Part shown: one piece after another, positions 54,363 to 63,136 of the stretch
Layout of the letters: each line of letters opens with the position of its first letter
How positions within the stretch are numbered: position 1 is the first letter of the stretch
Assembly: GCA_017460745.1 (NCBI GenBank)
Contig: JAFUAL010000019.1
Location: 1-64,000 of the forward strand
DNA from: Bacilli bacterium
Lineage (GTDB): Bacteria; Bacillota_I; Bacilli_A; RF39; UBA660
Length of the DNA: 64,000 nucleotides
Direction of reading: 5' to 3'
The notes under the pieces: generated by a model
What the model was told of the DNA's origin: nothing
The model's input: the letters and a program-made list of their open reading frames with translations, nothing else
The model's database searches: none
Program-made: the position numbers and the translations under genes

Positions 54363-55757
54363 TTATTTCCTCTTTTTTAATTTGTTTAAAATAGGTTTTA
54401 TTAATTCACTATTAACATAATATGAATAAATAATGGCAACAATTAATGAAAATAGTAAAATCCAAGTATTTTTTAAATAATATGAAAACGTTACTAAAAG
54501 AAGTATTATTATATGAGAAAAAACATATTTATCGTGTTGTAAAACAATATATTTTTTTAGCTTATAATTTCTGTAAAAGTATATTACAATGTATGCTATC
54601 ATGGTTGCGAATATTGATGCGAATAAACCTATTTTTCTAATTAATAAGAATCCAACTACAAAGTTAATAATAGTTGCAATAATTGTTGTTTGAGCAAGTA
54701 TTTTTGTATCTTTATAAGCTGAGAATATTCCGCTGCAAAAATTTGATAGATTAGAAAAATAAACAGATATAATCATAAGTGGTATATAAATATATGCTTC
54801 TTGATAATCTTTTTTTATTAAGAAATTAAATATAAATGGTAAAAAAGCAATTACTAAAATAGAAACGCATATTAAAAACCTATTTAGATTTATATAAACA
54901 CTGTTATAAAATTCATTTTTATCTTCTTTATTTACAACTTTAGAAGCAGATTCTTTCCAAGATAAATTAAAATAACTATAACATGTATTAATAATAGTTG
55001 GAAATCTAAGTCCTACTGAATAAACTCCATTTTTGGCACTTCCTAATATATTTACGATTAAAAGACGATCAGTAAGACCAATAGCATTCCATGAAATACT
55101 ATTTGGAACAAGTGGAAAAGAATACTTTATCATATCTATTGTTATTTTTTTATTTATGTTTTCTTTTCTTACATATTTAAATACATTTATTTTTAATAAT
55201 AACCAAATTGATACAATACTATTACCAATTATATATGATAAGAATAAACTATCAAGTCCCATATGAAGTCCTAAAATGAATAGAATATTTAATAGTATTG
55301 TAAGTAGACTTGATAAGAATGAAAATAAGGAATATAACTTAAATTTTGATAGTCCACGAGCAGTTGAACCTGCAAGAGCAGATAATAAGCTAGCAAGTAT
55401 ATAAAATATTAAATAAGTTGTATATGCGTAATGTAGAATATTGCCTACTATAAAAATTAAAATACCCCATATAAGAAAACTTAAAGCCGAAAAAATAAAT
55501 GTTGCCGAGAATACTTCTCCTTTTTGTTTATCAGTTTTAGCATCTATTAAAAATCTAAACATTCCTTCTTCCATAAGTAATGTAACACATGGAATTAAAA
55601 AAATAGATATAGTATTTAAAAAATCATATTCTCCGTATTCACTTGTTTTAAGTAAACTTGTATAAAGTGGAAGTAAAAGAAATGATATTAATTGGGTTGA
55701 AAATTTACCAATTGATATTATTATTGTATTTTTTATTAATTCTTTTTTTTGATTCAT
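54363..55757 (-). CDS. Oligosaccharide flippase (Wzx/PST family)
   Basis: The 464-residue protein has about 12-14 membrane helices and the MOP-superfamily N-terminus NTIIISIGKFSTQLISFLLLPLYTSLL, typical of Wzx and related polysaccharide exporters. It flips lipid-linked oligosaccharides across the membrane. It starts an operon with GT2 and P-ATPase genes (1-nt gap to the GT2 start). AGAGTGAT precedes the ATG. Acceptor and glycan are unknown. Confidence 0.85.
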   Translation of the reverse strand: MNQKKELIKNTIIISIGKFSTQLISFLLLPLYTSLLKTSEYGEYDFLNTISIFLIPCVTLLMEEGMFRFLIDAKTDKQKGEVFSATFIFSALSFLIWGILIFIVGNILHYAYTTYLIFYILASLLSALAGSTARGLSKFKLYSLFSFLSSLLTILLNILFILGLHMGLDSLFLSYIIGNSIVSIWLLLKINVFKYVRKENINKKITIDMIKYSFPLVPNSISWNAIGLTDRLLIVNILGSAKNGVYSVGLRFPTIINTCYSYFNLSWKESASKVVNKEDKNEFYNSVYINLNRFLICVSILVIAFLPFIFNFLIKKDYQEAYIYIPLMIISVYFSNLSNFCSGIFSAYKDTKILAQTTIIATIINFVVGFLLIRKIGLFASIFATMIAYIVIYFYRNYKLKKYIVLQHDKYVFSHIIILLLVTFSYYLKNTWILLFSLIVAIIYSYYVNSELIKPILNKLKKRK

Positions 55758-55775
55758 TTTATCACTCTCAAGTAT

Positions 55776-55804
55776 ATTATATCATTTTGGTACGTTTATG
55801 TAAA
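55776..55804 (-). promoter_or_regulatory. Promoter of the flippase operon
   Basis: Minus strand TTTACA (55799-55804), 17-bp spacer, TATAAT (55776-55781), 19 bp before the ATG. Confidence 0.7.
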
Positions 55805-55833
55805 TTAATTGAAACTAAAAAGTTATTTTGAAA

Positions 55834-55875
55834 TGTAAACAATTGTTTGCAATTTAAATATTTTTTTAGTATACT
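55834..55875 (+). promoter_or_regulatory. Promoter with near-palindrome for the 28-residue membrane peptide
   Basis: TTGCAA (55847-55852), 17-bp spacer, TATACT (55870-55875). TGTAAACAATTGTTTGCA (55834-55851) is palindromic except for one base pair and overlaps the -35; it looks like an operator shared with the divergent flippase promoter. Confidence 0.6.
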
Positions 55876-55893
55876 ATTTATAGTGAGGTGGCT

Positions 55894-55980
55894 ATGAGTA
55901 AGAAAACAGTTAAAATTATTACAATTATTATTCTCTTAATAATGATTGCTTCATTTATTTGTGGTTTGATTTATCTATAA
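55894..55980 (+). CDS. 28-residue single-pass membrane peptide
   Basis: A tiny frame begins ATG at 55894 with GAGGTGG 5 nt upstream and a promoter of near-consensus spacing. The product has a basic start (MSKKTVK) and one hydrophobic helix (IITIIILLIMIASFICGLIYL broken at the Cys), ending at a strong terminator. The dedicated promoter, ribosome site and terminator argue for real expression. It could be a small membrane regulator or a type I-like toxin; no antisense partner was identified. Confidence 0.6.
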   Translation: MSKKTVKIITIIILLIMIASFICGLIYL

Positions 55981-56014
55981 AAATAAAAAATTGGTATAAC
56001 CAATTTTTTATTTT
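55981..56014. terminator. Bidirectional terminator between the small peptide and mscL
   Basis: Perfect stem AAATAAAAAATTGG / CCAATTTTTTATTT with a 5-nt loop; the 3' arm overlaps the mscL end on the minus strand. Confidence 0.85.
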
Positions 56015-56397
56015 TGTTTCTTTAATAAATCACGTATTTCTTCAAGTAATAATACATCATCAGATTTTTTAGGTGCTTCTTCTTTTTTTACTTCTTTTTT
56101 CTTTAAATTCATTAGCTTATTTACTGCTTTAAGCATTAAGAATAATACAAAAGCCATGATTAAGAAATTAATAACTGCTGTTATAAAATGTCCCCAATTT
56201 AAATATTGGCCACCATAAATTCTGATTTGTCCAGCAACTTCTGCTCCACCTATTCCGTTAATTAATGGATTAATAAAATCATCTGTTAATGCTGTAACGA
56301 TATCTGCAAAAGCAGCTCCGATAATAACACCGACAGCCATATCCATTACATTTCCTTTTGAAATAAATGCTTTGAATTCTTCTAAAAACTTTTTCAT
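56008..56397 (-). CDS. mscL: Large-conductance mechanosensitive channel MscL
   Basis: MscL is a homopentameric tension-gated pore that protects from osmotic downshock. The 129-residue protein shows the N-terminal amphipathic helix and TM1 (EFKAFISKGNVMDMAVGVIIGAAFADIV), the periplasmic loop and TM2 (FITAVINFLIMAFVLFLMLKAVNKL), with a charged C-terminal bundle. AAGGAGAAG precedes ATG. It lies 12 nt after upp, so the pair is likely co-transcribed. Confidence 0.96.
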   Translation of the reverse strand: MKKFLEEFKAFISKGNVMDMAVGVIIGAAFADIVTALTDDFINPLINGIGGAEVAGQIRIYGGQYLNWGHFITAVINFLIMAFVLFLMLKAVNKLMNLKKKEVKKEEAPKKSDDVLLLEEIRDLLKKQK

Positions 56398-56409
56398 ACT
56401 TCTCCTTTC

Positions 56410-57036
56410 CTATTTTGTTCCAAAGATTCTATCTCCTGCGTCTCCAAGACCTGGTACAATATAACCATTGTCGTTTAAATGAGAATCGCGATATGCCGAA
56501 TAGATTTCAACATCTGGATGATCTTTCTCTATTCTTTCAATTCCTTCAGGAGCACAGATAATAGATAAGAATTTAATTTTTTTAACCCCACGTTTTTTTA
56601 TCATTGAAATTGCTTCACTTCCACTTCCTCCAGTTGCAAGCATTGGATCAAGAATAATTACTGTTTTGTTTTCTATATTCTTTGGTAATTTGCAGTAATA
56701 TTCAACTGGCTCAAGTGTTTCTTCGTTTCTGTATAATCCAATATGGCCAATTTTAGCATTTGGCATTACACGAAGAACTCCATCTACCATTCCCATACCT
56801 GCTCGAAGAATTGGTACAAATGCATAGTTATCTTCATTAAGTACATATCCTTTGGTACTTGCAATCGGAGTCTCAACTTCAATTGTTTCTAACTTCGCAT
56901 CTCTTAGTGCTTCATAGCATAAAAACATGGCAAGTTCAGAAATTAATTCTCTAAACTCTTTAGTGCTAGTATCCTTTCGTCTCAAAATAGATATTTTGTG
57001 TTCTATCAGTGGGTGATTTAAAATTATTTCTTTCAT
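56410..57036 (-). CDS. upp: Uracil phosphoribosyltransferase
   Basis: Upp converts uracil and PRPP to UMP. The 208-residue protein matches the family in full: [51 protein letters not shown] for the PRPP loop and [13 protein letters not shown] at the C-terminus. AGGAGG precedes ATG. It is followed by mscL in the same direction. It completes base salvage together with deoD and deoB in this window. Confidence 0.97.
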   Translation of the reverse strand: MKEIILNHPLIEHKISILRRKDTSTKEFRELISELAMFLCYEALRDAKLETIEVETPIASTKGYVLNEDNYAFVPILRAGMGMVDGVLRVMPNAKIGHIGLYRNEETLEPVEYYCKLPKNIENKTVIILDPMLATGGSGSEAISMIKKRGVKKIKFLSIICAPEGIERIEKDHPDVEIYSAYRDSHLNDNGYIVPGLGDAGDRIFGTK

Positions 57037-57100
57037 AATCCTCCTCGAACAACTTTATCTTAACATATAGTATTATTTTTTTCAATTTATTTTAATTAAA

Positions 57101-57135
57101 AATAAAAGAAAATACTTAGTATATAACTAAGTATT
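57101..57135 (-). terminator. holA/alaS operon terminator
   Basis: AATACTTAG / CTAAGTATT with a 7-nt loop, then TTCTTTTATT on the minus strand; 3 nt after the holA stop. Confidence 0.8.
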
Positions 57136-57138
57136 AAA

Positions 57139-58053
57139 TTACATTTTTAAAATATAAGATAAAAGAGAAATATTTGGCATTTCTTTACCACTCTTTAATC
57201 CTTCATCAATTGTTCCTAAATTGTATAAAATTGAAAGTAATTCTTTTGTATTATAATTATAGCCTTTTCCTCTAGCGAGCTTAACCGGATATTCTTTGAC
57301 ATCAAGTATTTTAGCTATTTCAGAGTCGCTCATTCTACTTAATATTTTTACATTATATATAAGTCTTATTTGATTTGATAAAAGAATAAGAATTTGAAAA
57401 ACTTCTGTTCCATTATTTAAGAAATAATTATATAAATCTATTACTTTCTTTTTATCCTTTTTTATAATTGCATCAATTAAGTCAAATATTGTATTTTCAA
57501 AATTACGTCTACATATTAATTCAATATCTTCTCTATTAATTGTTTTGCTATCTAACTTAAATAGTTTAAGTTTGTCTAGTTCATTATAAACTAGATTATA
57601 ATCACTTCCAACGGTATCAATAAAATAATTTATAGTATTGTTATCCATTTTATAATCTTTAATATTTTCTTTAATAAATGATGTTATATTTTTATCTTCT
57701 ATTTTTATGTAATTAAAATATTTTATTGTATCTTTTACTATTTTTAATCGATTATTTATTTTATTTGCAACAACGATTAAAATATTGTTACTTGGATTAT
57801 TTAAATATTTTATAAAATTATCTGGAATAAATTCAGGAACTAAATTTAAATAAAATGGAGGATTATAAGCAATTACAACTTTACACCTTGCAAACATATC
57901 ATATGTATCAAGTGCTTCTATACAATCATCTATCTTTTTTTCTTCTAAATTATATTTTATAATTTCTAAATCTTTATAATTCTTTATAATTTTATTTATT
58001 TCTTTATCAATTAATATTTCATTTTCTCCTTCAATTAAATATAGTTTATCCAT
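57139..58053 (-). CDS. holA: DNA polymerase III delta subunit
   Basis: HolA is the clamp-loader subunit that opens the beta clamp. The 304-residue protein has LYLIEGENEILIDKEINKI at the N-terminus, the AAA+-like domains without Walker motifs, and the C-terminal collar domain (EVFQILILLSNQIRLIYNVKILSRMSDSEIAKILDVKEYPVKLARGK). Its start overlaps the alaS stop by 1 nt. Being in the alaS operon puts a replication subunit under alanine-tRNA control. Confidence 0.93.
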   Translation of the reverse strand: MDKLYLIEGENEILIDKEINKIIKNYKDLEIIKYNLEEKKIDDCIEALDTYDMFARCKVVIAYNPPFYLNLVPEFIPDNFIKYLNNPSNNILIVVANKINNRLKIVKDTIKYFNYIKIEDKNITSFIKENIKDYKMDNNTINYFIDTVGSDYNLVYNELDKLKLFKLDSKTINREDIELICRRNFENTIFDLIDAIIKKDKKKVIDLYNYFLNNGTEVFQILILLSNQIRLIYNVKILSRMSDSEIAKILDVKEYPVKLARGKGYNYNTKELLSILYNLGTIDEGLKSGKEMPNISLLSYILKM

Positions 58054-60740
58054 TATAAATCCTTTTTAATTGAAAGAAATATTTTATCAATTTCGTCTGT
58101 TTTGATACCACTTCCCATAGCAAATTTAGGACTACCTCCTCCATTACCACCGGTTTTATTAGATATTAATTTTATCATATCAGATGCATTTATATTTGAA
58201 TTACTTCTTGCAATAAATGTTACTTTATTACTACTTACATTAATATTCGCAACTAATATAAATATGTTTTCATACTTATTAGCTAAAGTATCTAAAATAT
58301 TTTTTAAACTATTATTATCATTATCATTTACTTTTAATAATAAAACATTTAAATTATTGATTTTTTCTATATCTTTTTCATATTCTGAAATATTATTAAC
58401 AGCATTTTCACTTATTAATTTCTGATAATCTTTTTCAAGTTCTTTTACATCGTTTTGCACTTTTTTATCAAGTTCTTTTAATTCTACTATTTCTTTATAA
58501 CTCATTGGTTTAATTTCATTATTATAATTTGGTTTATATTTAAGTTTAATATTATTTCTCTTAGCTTCAAGAATTAAATTACTTGCTTTCATGCTATTTT
58601 TTATAATATTGTCATTATATGGTTTAGCAACAATTAATAAACTATTTTCAATGTTATTTCTAGTTGCACCAGTTATACGATAAGTATTACTTCCTTTGTT
58701 TTCAAATGAAATAATGGTAAATCTTTTTATATCTTTAGTGTTTTTAACATGACATCCACCACAAAGTTCATGTGAATCACCTATATTTACCACACGTACT
58801 TTTTCGTTATACTTATCTGTAAAAAGAGCCATTACTTTCTTTTTATCTACATCATCGTATTTTTTTACTTCTGTTTTTCTATCAATGTTTTTACTAATAT
58901 AATCATTAACAAATTCTTCTATTTTAATTAATTCTGTATCTGTTATTTTACCATGATAATTAAAATCAAATCTTAAATATTCATCTGTAACCTTACTTCC
59001 TGCTTGGTAAATATTTTTATCAATTATTGTTTGAAGAGCAAGTTGTAAGATATGTACACTTGAGTGATTTGCTTCTATTGCAAGACGTCTTTCTTTATCA
59101 ACTAATTCTTTAACTTTATCTTTAACTTTAATGACACCACTTAATATTTTTACTTTATGAATATTTTGTCCATTTGGTCCTTTAAAAACATCTAAAACTC
59201 TTGCTTTAAAATTATCTCCAATAAGCATACCTGTATCACTTATCTCACCACCTGATTCAGAGTAGAAACAAGTTTTATCAAATACAATGTAACCTTCGCC
59301 CTTTAATTCTGAAACAAATTTATCATTTTTAATTATAGAAATAACTTTTCCAGTTACTTCATATACTTCATATATGAACTCTGATTTATCTTTATAATTT
59401 AATAACAATTCATTTTGATTTTTAAATGATTCTGTTTGCTTTTGATTATTTTTAGATAATTCTTTTTGACGTTCCATGCATTTATCAAATTCACGTCTTG
59501 AAGTAGTAAATCCTTTTTCTTCTAAGTATTCAAGAGTAAGTTCAAAAGGAAAACCATATGTATCATATAATTTAAAAGCATCGCGTCCACTGATTTTATT
59601 ATCAAGTGATTCATCCATCATTTGATATAGGATTTTTTCACCTTTATCAAGTGTTTTTAAGAATAATTCTTCTTCTTCCTTAATAGTATTTTTAACATTT
59701 TTTTGTTTATCTTTTAGGTATGGATATACACTTTCCATATTTTTAACAACTGAATCAACTAATTTATACATAAATGGTTCATATAAACCAAGCATTCTTC
59801 CATATCTTACACTTCGTCTTAAAAGTCTTCTTAAAATATATCCTCGTCCTACATTATCAAATACTGCACCGTCACTTAGAGCAAATGTTAAAGCACGAAT
59901 ATGGTCAGCAATTACTTTATATGGCATAGATCCATCATACAAAGTATCAGTTAATTCTTCAATTTGTCTAATAATTGGTAAAAATAAATCGGTATCAAAG
60001 TTAGAATCAGCATCTTGGAATATACAAGCCCATCTTTCAAGTCCTGCTCCAGTATCAATATTTTTAGAAGGAAGTTCCTTATAATCTTCTCGTTTAACAC
60101 CTTCTTTTGAATTAAACTGGCTTAAAACATTATTCCAAATCTCAACAAATCTTTCGTTATCTTCACCTTTCATAAAATGTTCAAGAGCCTTACCATCATA
60201 GTCATATTTTTCTCCTCTATCAAAGAAGATTTCTGTATCTGGTCCACATGGTCCCTCACCTATTTCCCAAAAGTTATCAGAAAGGCGTGCTAAATGACTT
60301 TCAGGAACGCCAAGACTTATCCATTTATTTATTGTATCGGTATCGTCTGGATAAACAGTAAAATAAAGTTTTTCAATCGGAATATTAAACCATTTTTCGC
60401 TTGTTAATAATTCATAAGCAAATTCTAAAGCCGAATCACGAAAATAATCTCCAACTGAGAAGTTTCCCATCATTTCAAAGAAAGTATGATGACGACGAGT
60501 AACTCCAACGTTTTCTATGTCATTTGTTCTAATACACTTTTGAATATTAGTAATTCTTCTGTTTTCGGGAACAACTGAACCATCAAAATATTTTTTTAAA
60601 GGTGTAACTCCGGCATTTATCCAAAGAAGTGAATCATCATCAATTGGAATTAAAGGTGCACTTTCCATTATTTTATGCCCTTTTGATTCAAAAAACGATA
60701 ACCACATTTTTCTTATTTCTAAACTTGTTAATTTTTTCAT
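58053..60740 (-). CDS. alaS: Alanyl-tRNA synthetase
   Basis: The 895-residue protein charges tRNA-Ala. Class II motifs are present in the N-terminal part (ITNIQKCIRTNDIENVGVTRRHHTFFEMMGNFS), the tRNA-recognition helix region follows, and the editing domain has HSSVHILQ (HxxxH) and CGGCHV for zinc. The C-terminal C-Ala domain ends near TGGNGGGSPKFAMGSG. GAGGTGAC lies directly before ATG. It is the second gene after the T-box leader, following a UPF0200-like kinase gene (12-nt gap). Confidence 0.97.
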   Translation of the reverse strand: MKKLTSLEIRKMWLSFFESKGHKIMESAPLIPIDDDSLLWINAGVTPLKKYFDGSVVPENRRITNIQKCIRTNDIENVGVTRRHHTFFEMMGNFSVGDYFRDSALEFAYELLTSEKWFNIPIEKLYFTVYPDDTDTINKWISLGVPESHLARLSDNFWEIGEGPCGPDTEIFFDRGEKYDYDGKALEHFMKGEDNERFVEIWNNVLSQFNSKEGVKREDYKELPSKNIDTGAGLERWACIFQDADSNFDTDLFLPIIRQIEELTDTLYDGSMPYKVIADHIRALTFALSDGAVFDNVGRGYILRRLLRRSVRYGRMLGLYEPFMYKLVDSVVKNMESVYPYLKDKQKNVKNTIKEEEELFLKTLDKGEKILYQMMDESLDNKISGRDAFKLYDTYGFPFELTLEYLEEKGFTTSRREFDKCMERQKELSKNNQKQTESFKNQNELLLNYKDKSEFIYEVYEVTGKVISIIKNDKFVSELKGEGYIVFDKTCFYSESGGEISDTGMLIGDNFKARVLDVFKGPNGQNIHKVKILSGVIKVKDKVKELVDKERRLAIEANHSSVHILQLALQTIIDKNIYQAGSKVTDEYLRFDFNYHGKITDTELIKIEEFVNDYISKNIDRKTEVKKYDDVDKKKVMALFTDKYNEKVRVVNIGDSHELCGGCHVKNTKDIKRFTIISFENKGSNTYRITGATRNNIENSLLIVAKPYNDNIIKNSMKASNLILEAKRNNIKLKYKPNYNNEIKPMSYKEIVELKELDKKVQNDVKELEKDYQKLISENAVNNISEYEKDIEKINNLNVLLLKVNDNDNNSLKNILDTLANKYENIFILVANINVSSNKVTFIARSNSNINASDMIKLISNKTGGNGGGSPKFAMGSGIKTDEIDKIFLSIKKDL

Positions 60741-60752
60741 ATGTCACCTCAA

Positions 60753-61298
60753 TTAATCAATTTGTTCTAATATTACTTTTAAATTTTCTATATATGTTTC
60801 TTTATCATAATTATTTAAAATAAAGTAATCAGCCATAGCAATTGGACCACCTTTAGCAAGATTTTCAATTTCTGATACATCGCGCGCCAAAGCTTCTTCT
60901 TTAGTAAATGGTCTTATATCACGAACAGATAGTCTATCGTATCTTAAATCACGATTAGTAACAATTGCTATCATACTAAGTTTTTTACCAAGTCTTTCTC
61001 TTAAAACAACGTACTCATCCCATGAATAAAGTCCATCAAGTACAACATCAGAGTCCTTGCTATATTCAATTATTCTTGGTAATAGAATTTTAGCATAGGC
61101 TGCCATTCCAAGTTCGCTTCTTAGTTTTTCTCTCATATATTTTTCGTTTTCTGGTGTTACTTCCATATTATTTTCCTTTAATTTTTCCATCGTAACTCCA
61201 CCAAAATAAACTTTTTTAAATCCAATACTTTCTAAGTAATCTGATGCAACAGATTTACCACTTCCACACATTCCAACTACTGCAATAATTTTTCCCAT
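60753..61298 (-). CDS. UPF0200-like P-loop kinase (dephospho-CoA kinase-related)
   Basis: The 181-residue protein has a P-loop VGMCGSGKS at residues 7-15, SIGFKKVYFGGVT, LRSELGMAAYAK, VVLDGLYSWDEY for Walker B, and a C-terminal RDVSEIENLAKGGPIAMADYFILNN. These blocks match the UPF0200 family, which is best known from archaea and related to dephospho-CoA or adenylate kinases. It is not CoaE, and its substrate is unproven. AGGAGG precedes the ATG. It is the first gene behind the alanine T-box. Confidence 0.78.
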   Translation of the reverse strand: MGKIIAVVGMCGSGKSVASDYLESIGFKKVYFGGVTMEKLKENNMEVTPENEKYMREKLRSELGMAAYAKILLPRIIEYSKDSDVVLDGLYSWDEYVVLRERLGKKLSMIAIVTNRDLRYDRLSVRDIRPFTKEEALARDVSEIENLAKGGPIAMADYFILNNYDKETYIENLKVILEQID

Positions 61299-61321
61299 AA
61301 TAAATTCCTCCTACAATAAAA

Positions 61322-61504
61322 GACCACATTAGGAGCGAATGTGATCGCGTTACCATCCTAACTTGGTCTTAATTTTTATAACGGTATCCCGATAATCCTA
61401 AATAAGCAGCCTTTCATATTTTTATTTATTAACTTCCACCTACCGTTAACTCTCTATAAAATAAATAAATACTACTTCGAATATTTAATAGATTTTTTCA
61501 AAAC
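61322..61504 (-). ncRNA. T-box leader (alanine), with terminator
   Basis: On the minus strand the leader shows AGAGAG, GGTAGGTGGAAG, a hairpin CGGGATACCG as stem III, and the T-box TTAGGATGGTAACGCG. The antiterminator pairs TTAGGA-(TGGTAAC bulge)-GCG with CGC-TCCTAA; TGGT in the bulge would pair with ACCA, the tRNA 3' end with discriminator A. The competing terminator pairs ATCACATT with AATGTGGT before TCTTTTATT. GCT in AAGGCTGCTT is the best candidate specifier for Ala, which agrees with alaS downstream. Uncharged tRNA-Ala should allow readthrough. Confidence 0.88.
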
Positions 61505-61510
61505 AAATAT

Positions 61511-61516
61511 ATTCTA
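61511..61516 (-). promoter_or_regulatory. Promoter -10 of the T-box transcript
   Basis: Minus strand TG-A-TAGAAT, an extended -10 within the duplicated 35-bp block; start expected near 61504. Confidence 0.55.
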
Positions 61517-61550
61517 TCATATCTAAACTTAAAAATCTACTACTTTTTTA
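61515..61550 (-). repeat. Duplicated promoter block, copy 1
   Basis: This 36-bp block is repeated at 63102-63136 with one substitution and one extra base. It contains the 3' end and stop of the large pentapeptide-like gene and leads into the T-box promoter. Confidence 0.85.
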
Positions 61551-63072
61551 AAATCTTAAAACTACATTCAGAAAAATCTGCATTTTCTGTATTTACTCCA
61601 TCAAAATTTGTAAAGGGACTTATATTAAAATCATCAAACTTGCATCCACTTATATCTTTTTGATATACAATTTGAGGCTCTATTTTAGCTTTACTTTTTC
61701 TAAAATCTATTCCAGTTACTTTCACGTTTGAAAAATTTATTAAAGATAGATTAAAAAATCTAATTAAAGATGCATCTATTATATCTCGATTAATTTCTAA
61801 ATGATCATCTACTTTAACTAATAAAAGTTGTTCTGTAATAGGAATAGTTCCGTATAAGTGATTTGGCTCAATACCTAAAGTTTCAAGCGATTTAGTTAAA
61901 GTAATCACTTCATTTATTTTATTAAATATTTCTTCTCTTTTTTTATTAATTAATTCTTTTCTTATTTCTTCTAGTTCTTCTTTATTTTTTAATTCTTTAG
62001 TATGATCTATTCCAAAAAAATTATCTAATTCATATAAAAAGTTATGTGATAATTTTCCATCTTCAGTGATAGTCATTTCTTTTCCATCATCACCTATTAC
62101 TTTAGTATCTGTAAAATTACAGGTTTTAAAATTTGAATGTTCATCTATTATTCTTAAATCAATAATCGCTCCAGTTGAACCTTTAAAATTAGTATTATTT
62201 AGTAAACTTCCTTTTGGTAAAGGTTCTTTAAAATAAACTCCATTGAAATTAGTATTTGTAAAGTCATATGAATTGCTATATAAATTTTTAAATGTTATTT
62301 CAAGAGGTTTATTTCTTTTTAAAATATTTCCTTTTTGTTTTACTCCCTTAAAATTAGTTTCTTTTATCATACACCAGCTACGGATGGTTAAAGGTGTTGC
62401 TAAAGTGGCATCTGTTAAAACACATCTTTCTAAACCGTTTTCTATTTCATTAGGATAAATTAAAGCACCGGTACTTCCTGTAAAATCACTTCCATGTATA
62501 TGAGGTTTAATAGAAAATCGATAACCATGGATATTTATAATCCCAAGACATTTAAAAGGATAAGTAAAAGTAACTCCTTGAAATTTACAATCATTTAAAA
62601 AAACGTGTTCATCAAATAACTTATTTACTTTTGAAACATCAATTATAGCTCCTCTACTTCCACTAAAATCTGTAACATAACCTGAATTCAAACCATTTAG
62701 TATTACATCATCAAAAGAACCTATAAACTCTACTCCATTTAACTTAGCACCAGTTAAATCTTTCTTCCAAATCGTTTGAGGATTTAATTTAACATTATAA
62801 AGACCATTAAAGTCAAATCCTGCTGCATTAAAATTAGTAAAATCAATATTACTAAAATCTATTTTTTTTAATATTTCTTTTGGTAAAGCAAAATATTTAC
62901 CACATTGTTTTCTATTTCCATATTCATCAACAATACATTCATTGTCTCCGGTTTTAAATATAATTGATTCAAGTATTCTAGCATCATAATTTAATTTGAT
63001 ATGAACACCTTCTTCAATTTCATTTAATTTACTAATAAGTTCATTTCTTAATTTATATATTTTTTCTTCCAT
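61540..63072 (-). CDS. Large pentapeptide-repeat-like protein with modular repeats
   Basis: The 510-residue protein is mostly beta-helix-like. It has imperfect pentapeptide repeats (FTNFNAAGFDFNGLYNVKL) and three longer modules of about 35-40 residues centred on F-x-GSxGAxI (SGSRGAIIDV, FTGSTGALIY, FKGSTGAIID). An N-terminal LNPQTIWKKDLTGAK and a C-terminal IEPQIVYQKDISGCK are related to each other, and a coiled region (about 345-390) lies between. No signal peptide. It sits between two copies of the promoter block, with a 5' hairpin that covers its ribosome site. Such proteins may bind DNA-like surfaces or gyrase; role unknown. Confidence 0.7.
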   Translation of the reverse strand: MEEKIYKLRNELISKLNEIEEGVHIKLNYDARILESIIFKTGDNECIVDEYGNRKQCGKYFALPKEILKKIDFSNIDFTNFNAAGFDFNGLYNVKLNPQTIWKKDLTGAKLNGVEFIGSFDDVILNGLNSGYVTDFSGSRGAIIDVSKVNKLFDEHVFLNDCKFQGVTFTYPFKCLGIINIHGYRFSIKPHIHGSDFTGSTGALIYPNEIENGLERCVLTDATLATPLTIRSWCMIKETNFKGVKQKGNILKRNKPLEITFKNLYSNSYDFTNTNFNGVYFKEPLPKGSLLNNTNFKGSTGAIIDLRIIDEHSNFKTCNFTDTKVIGDDGKEMTITEDGKLSHNFLYELDNFFGIDHTKELKNKEELEEIRKELINKKREEIFNKINEVITLTKSLETLGIEPNHLYGTIPITEQLLLVKVDDHLEINRDIIDASLIRFFNLSLINFSNVKVTGIDFRKSKAKIEPQIVYQKDISGCKFDDFNISPFTNFDGVNTENADFSECSFKILKK

Positions 63073-63079
63073 GAAAATA

Positions 63080-63103
63080 CCCCTTTCACTGGGGCATATT
63101 ATA
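63080..63103 (-). promoter_or_regulatory. Extended -10 and 5'-end hairpin over the ribosome site
   Basis: Minus strand TG-A-TATAAT (-10 at 63098-63103). The transcript would begin near CCCC (63091-63094), which pairs with GGGG (63080-63083) around AGTGAAA; the GGGG belongs to the AAAGGGG Shine-Dalgarno, so translation may be gated. Confidence 0.6.
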
Positions 63104-63136
63104 TCATATCTAAAGTTAAAAATCTACTATTTTTTA
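63102..63136 (-). repeat. Duplicated promoter block, copy 2
   Basis: 35 bp nearly identical to 61515-61550 (one substitution, one base shorter). It includes the stop codon of the 63134-63445 gene and the promoter of the pentapeptide-like gene. Confidence 0.85.
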
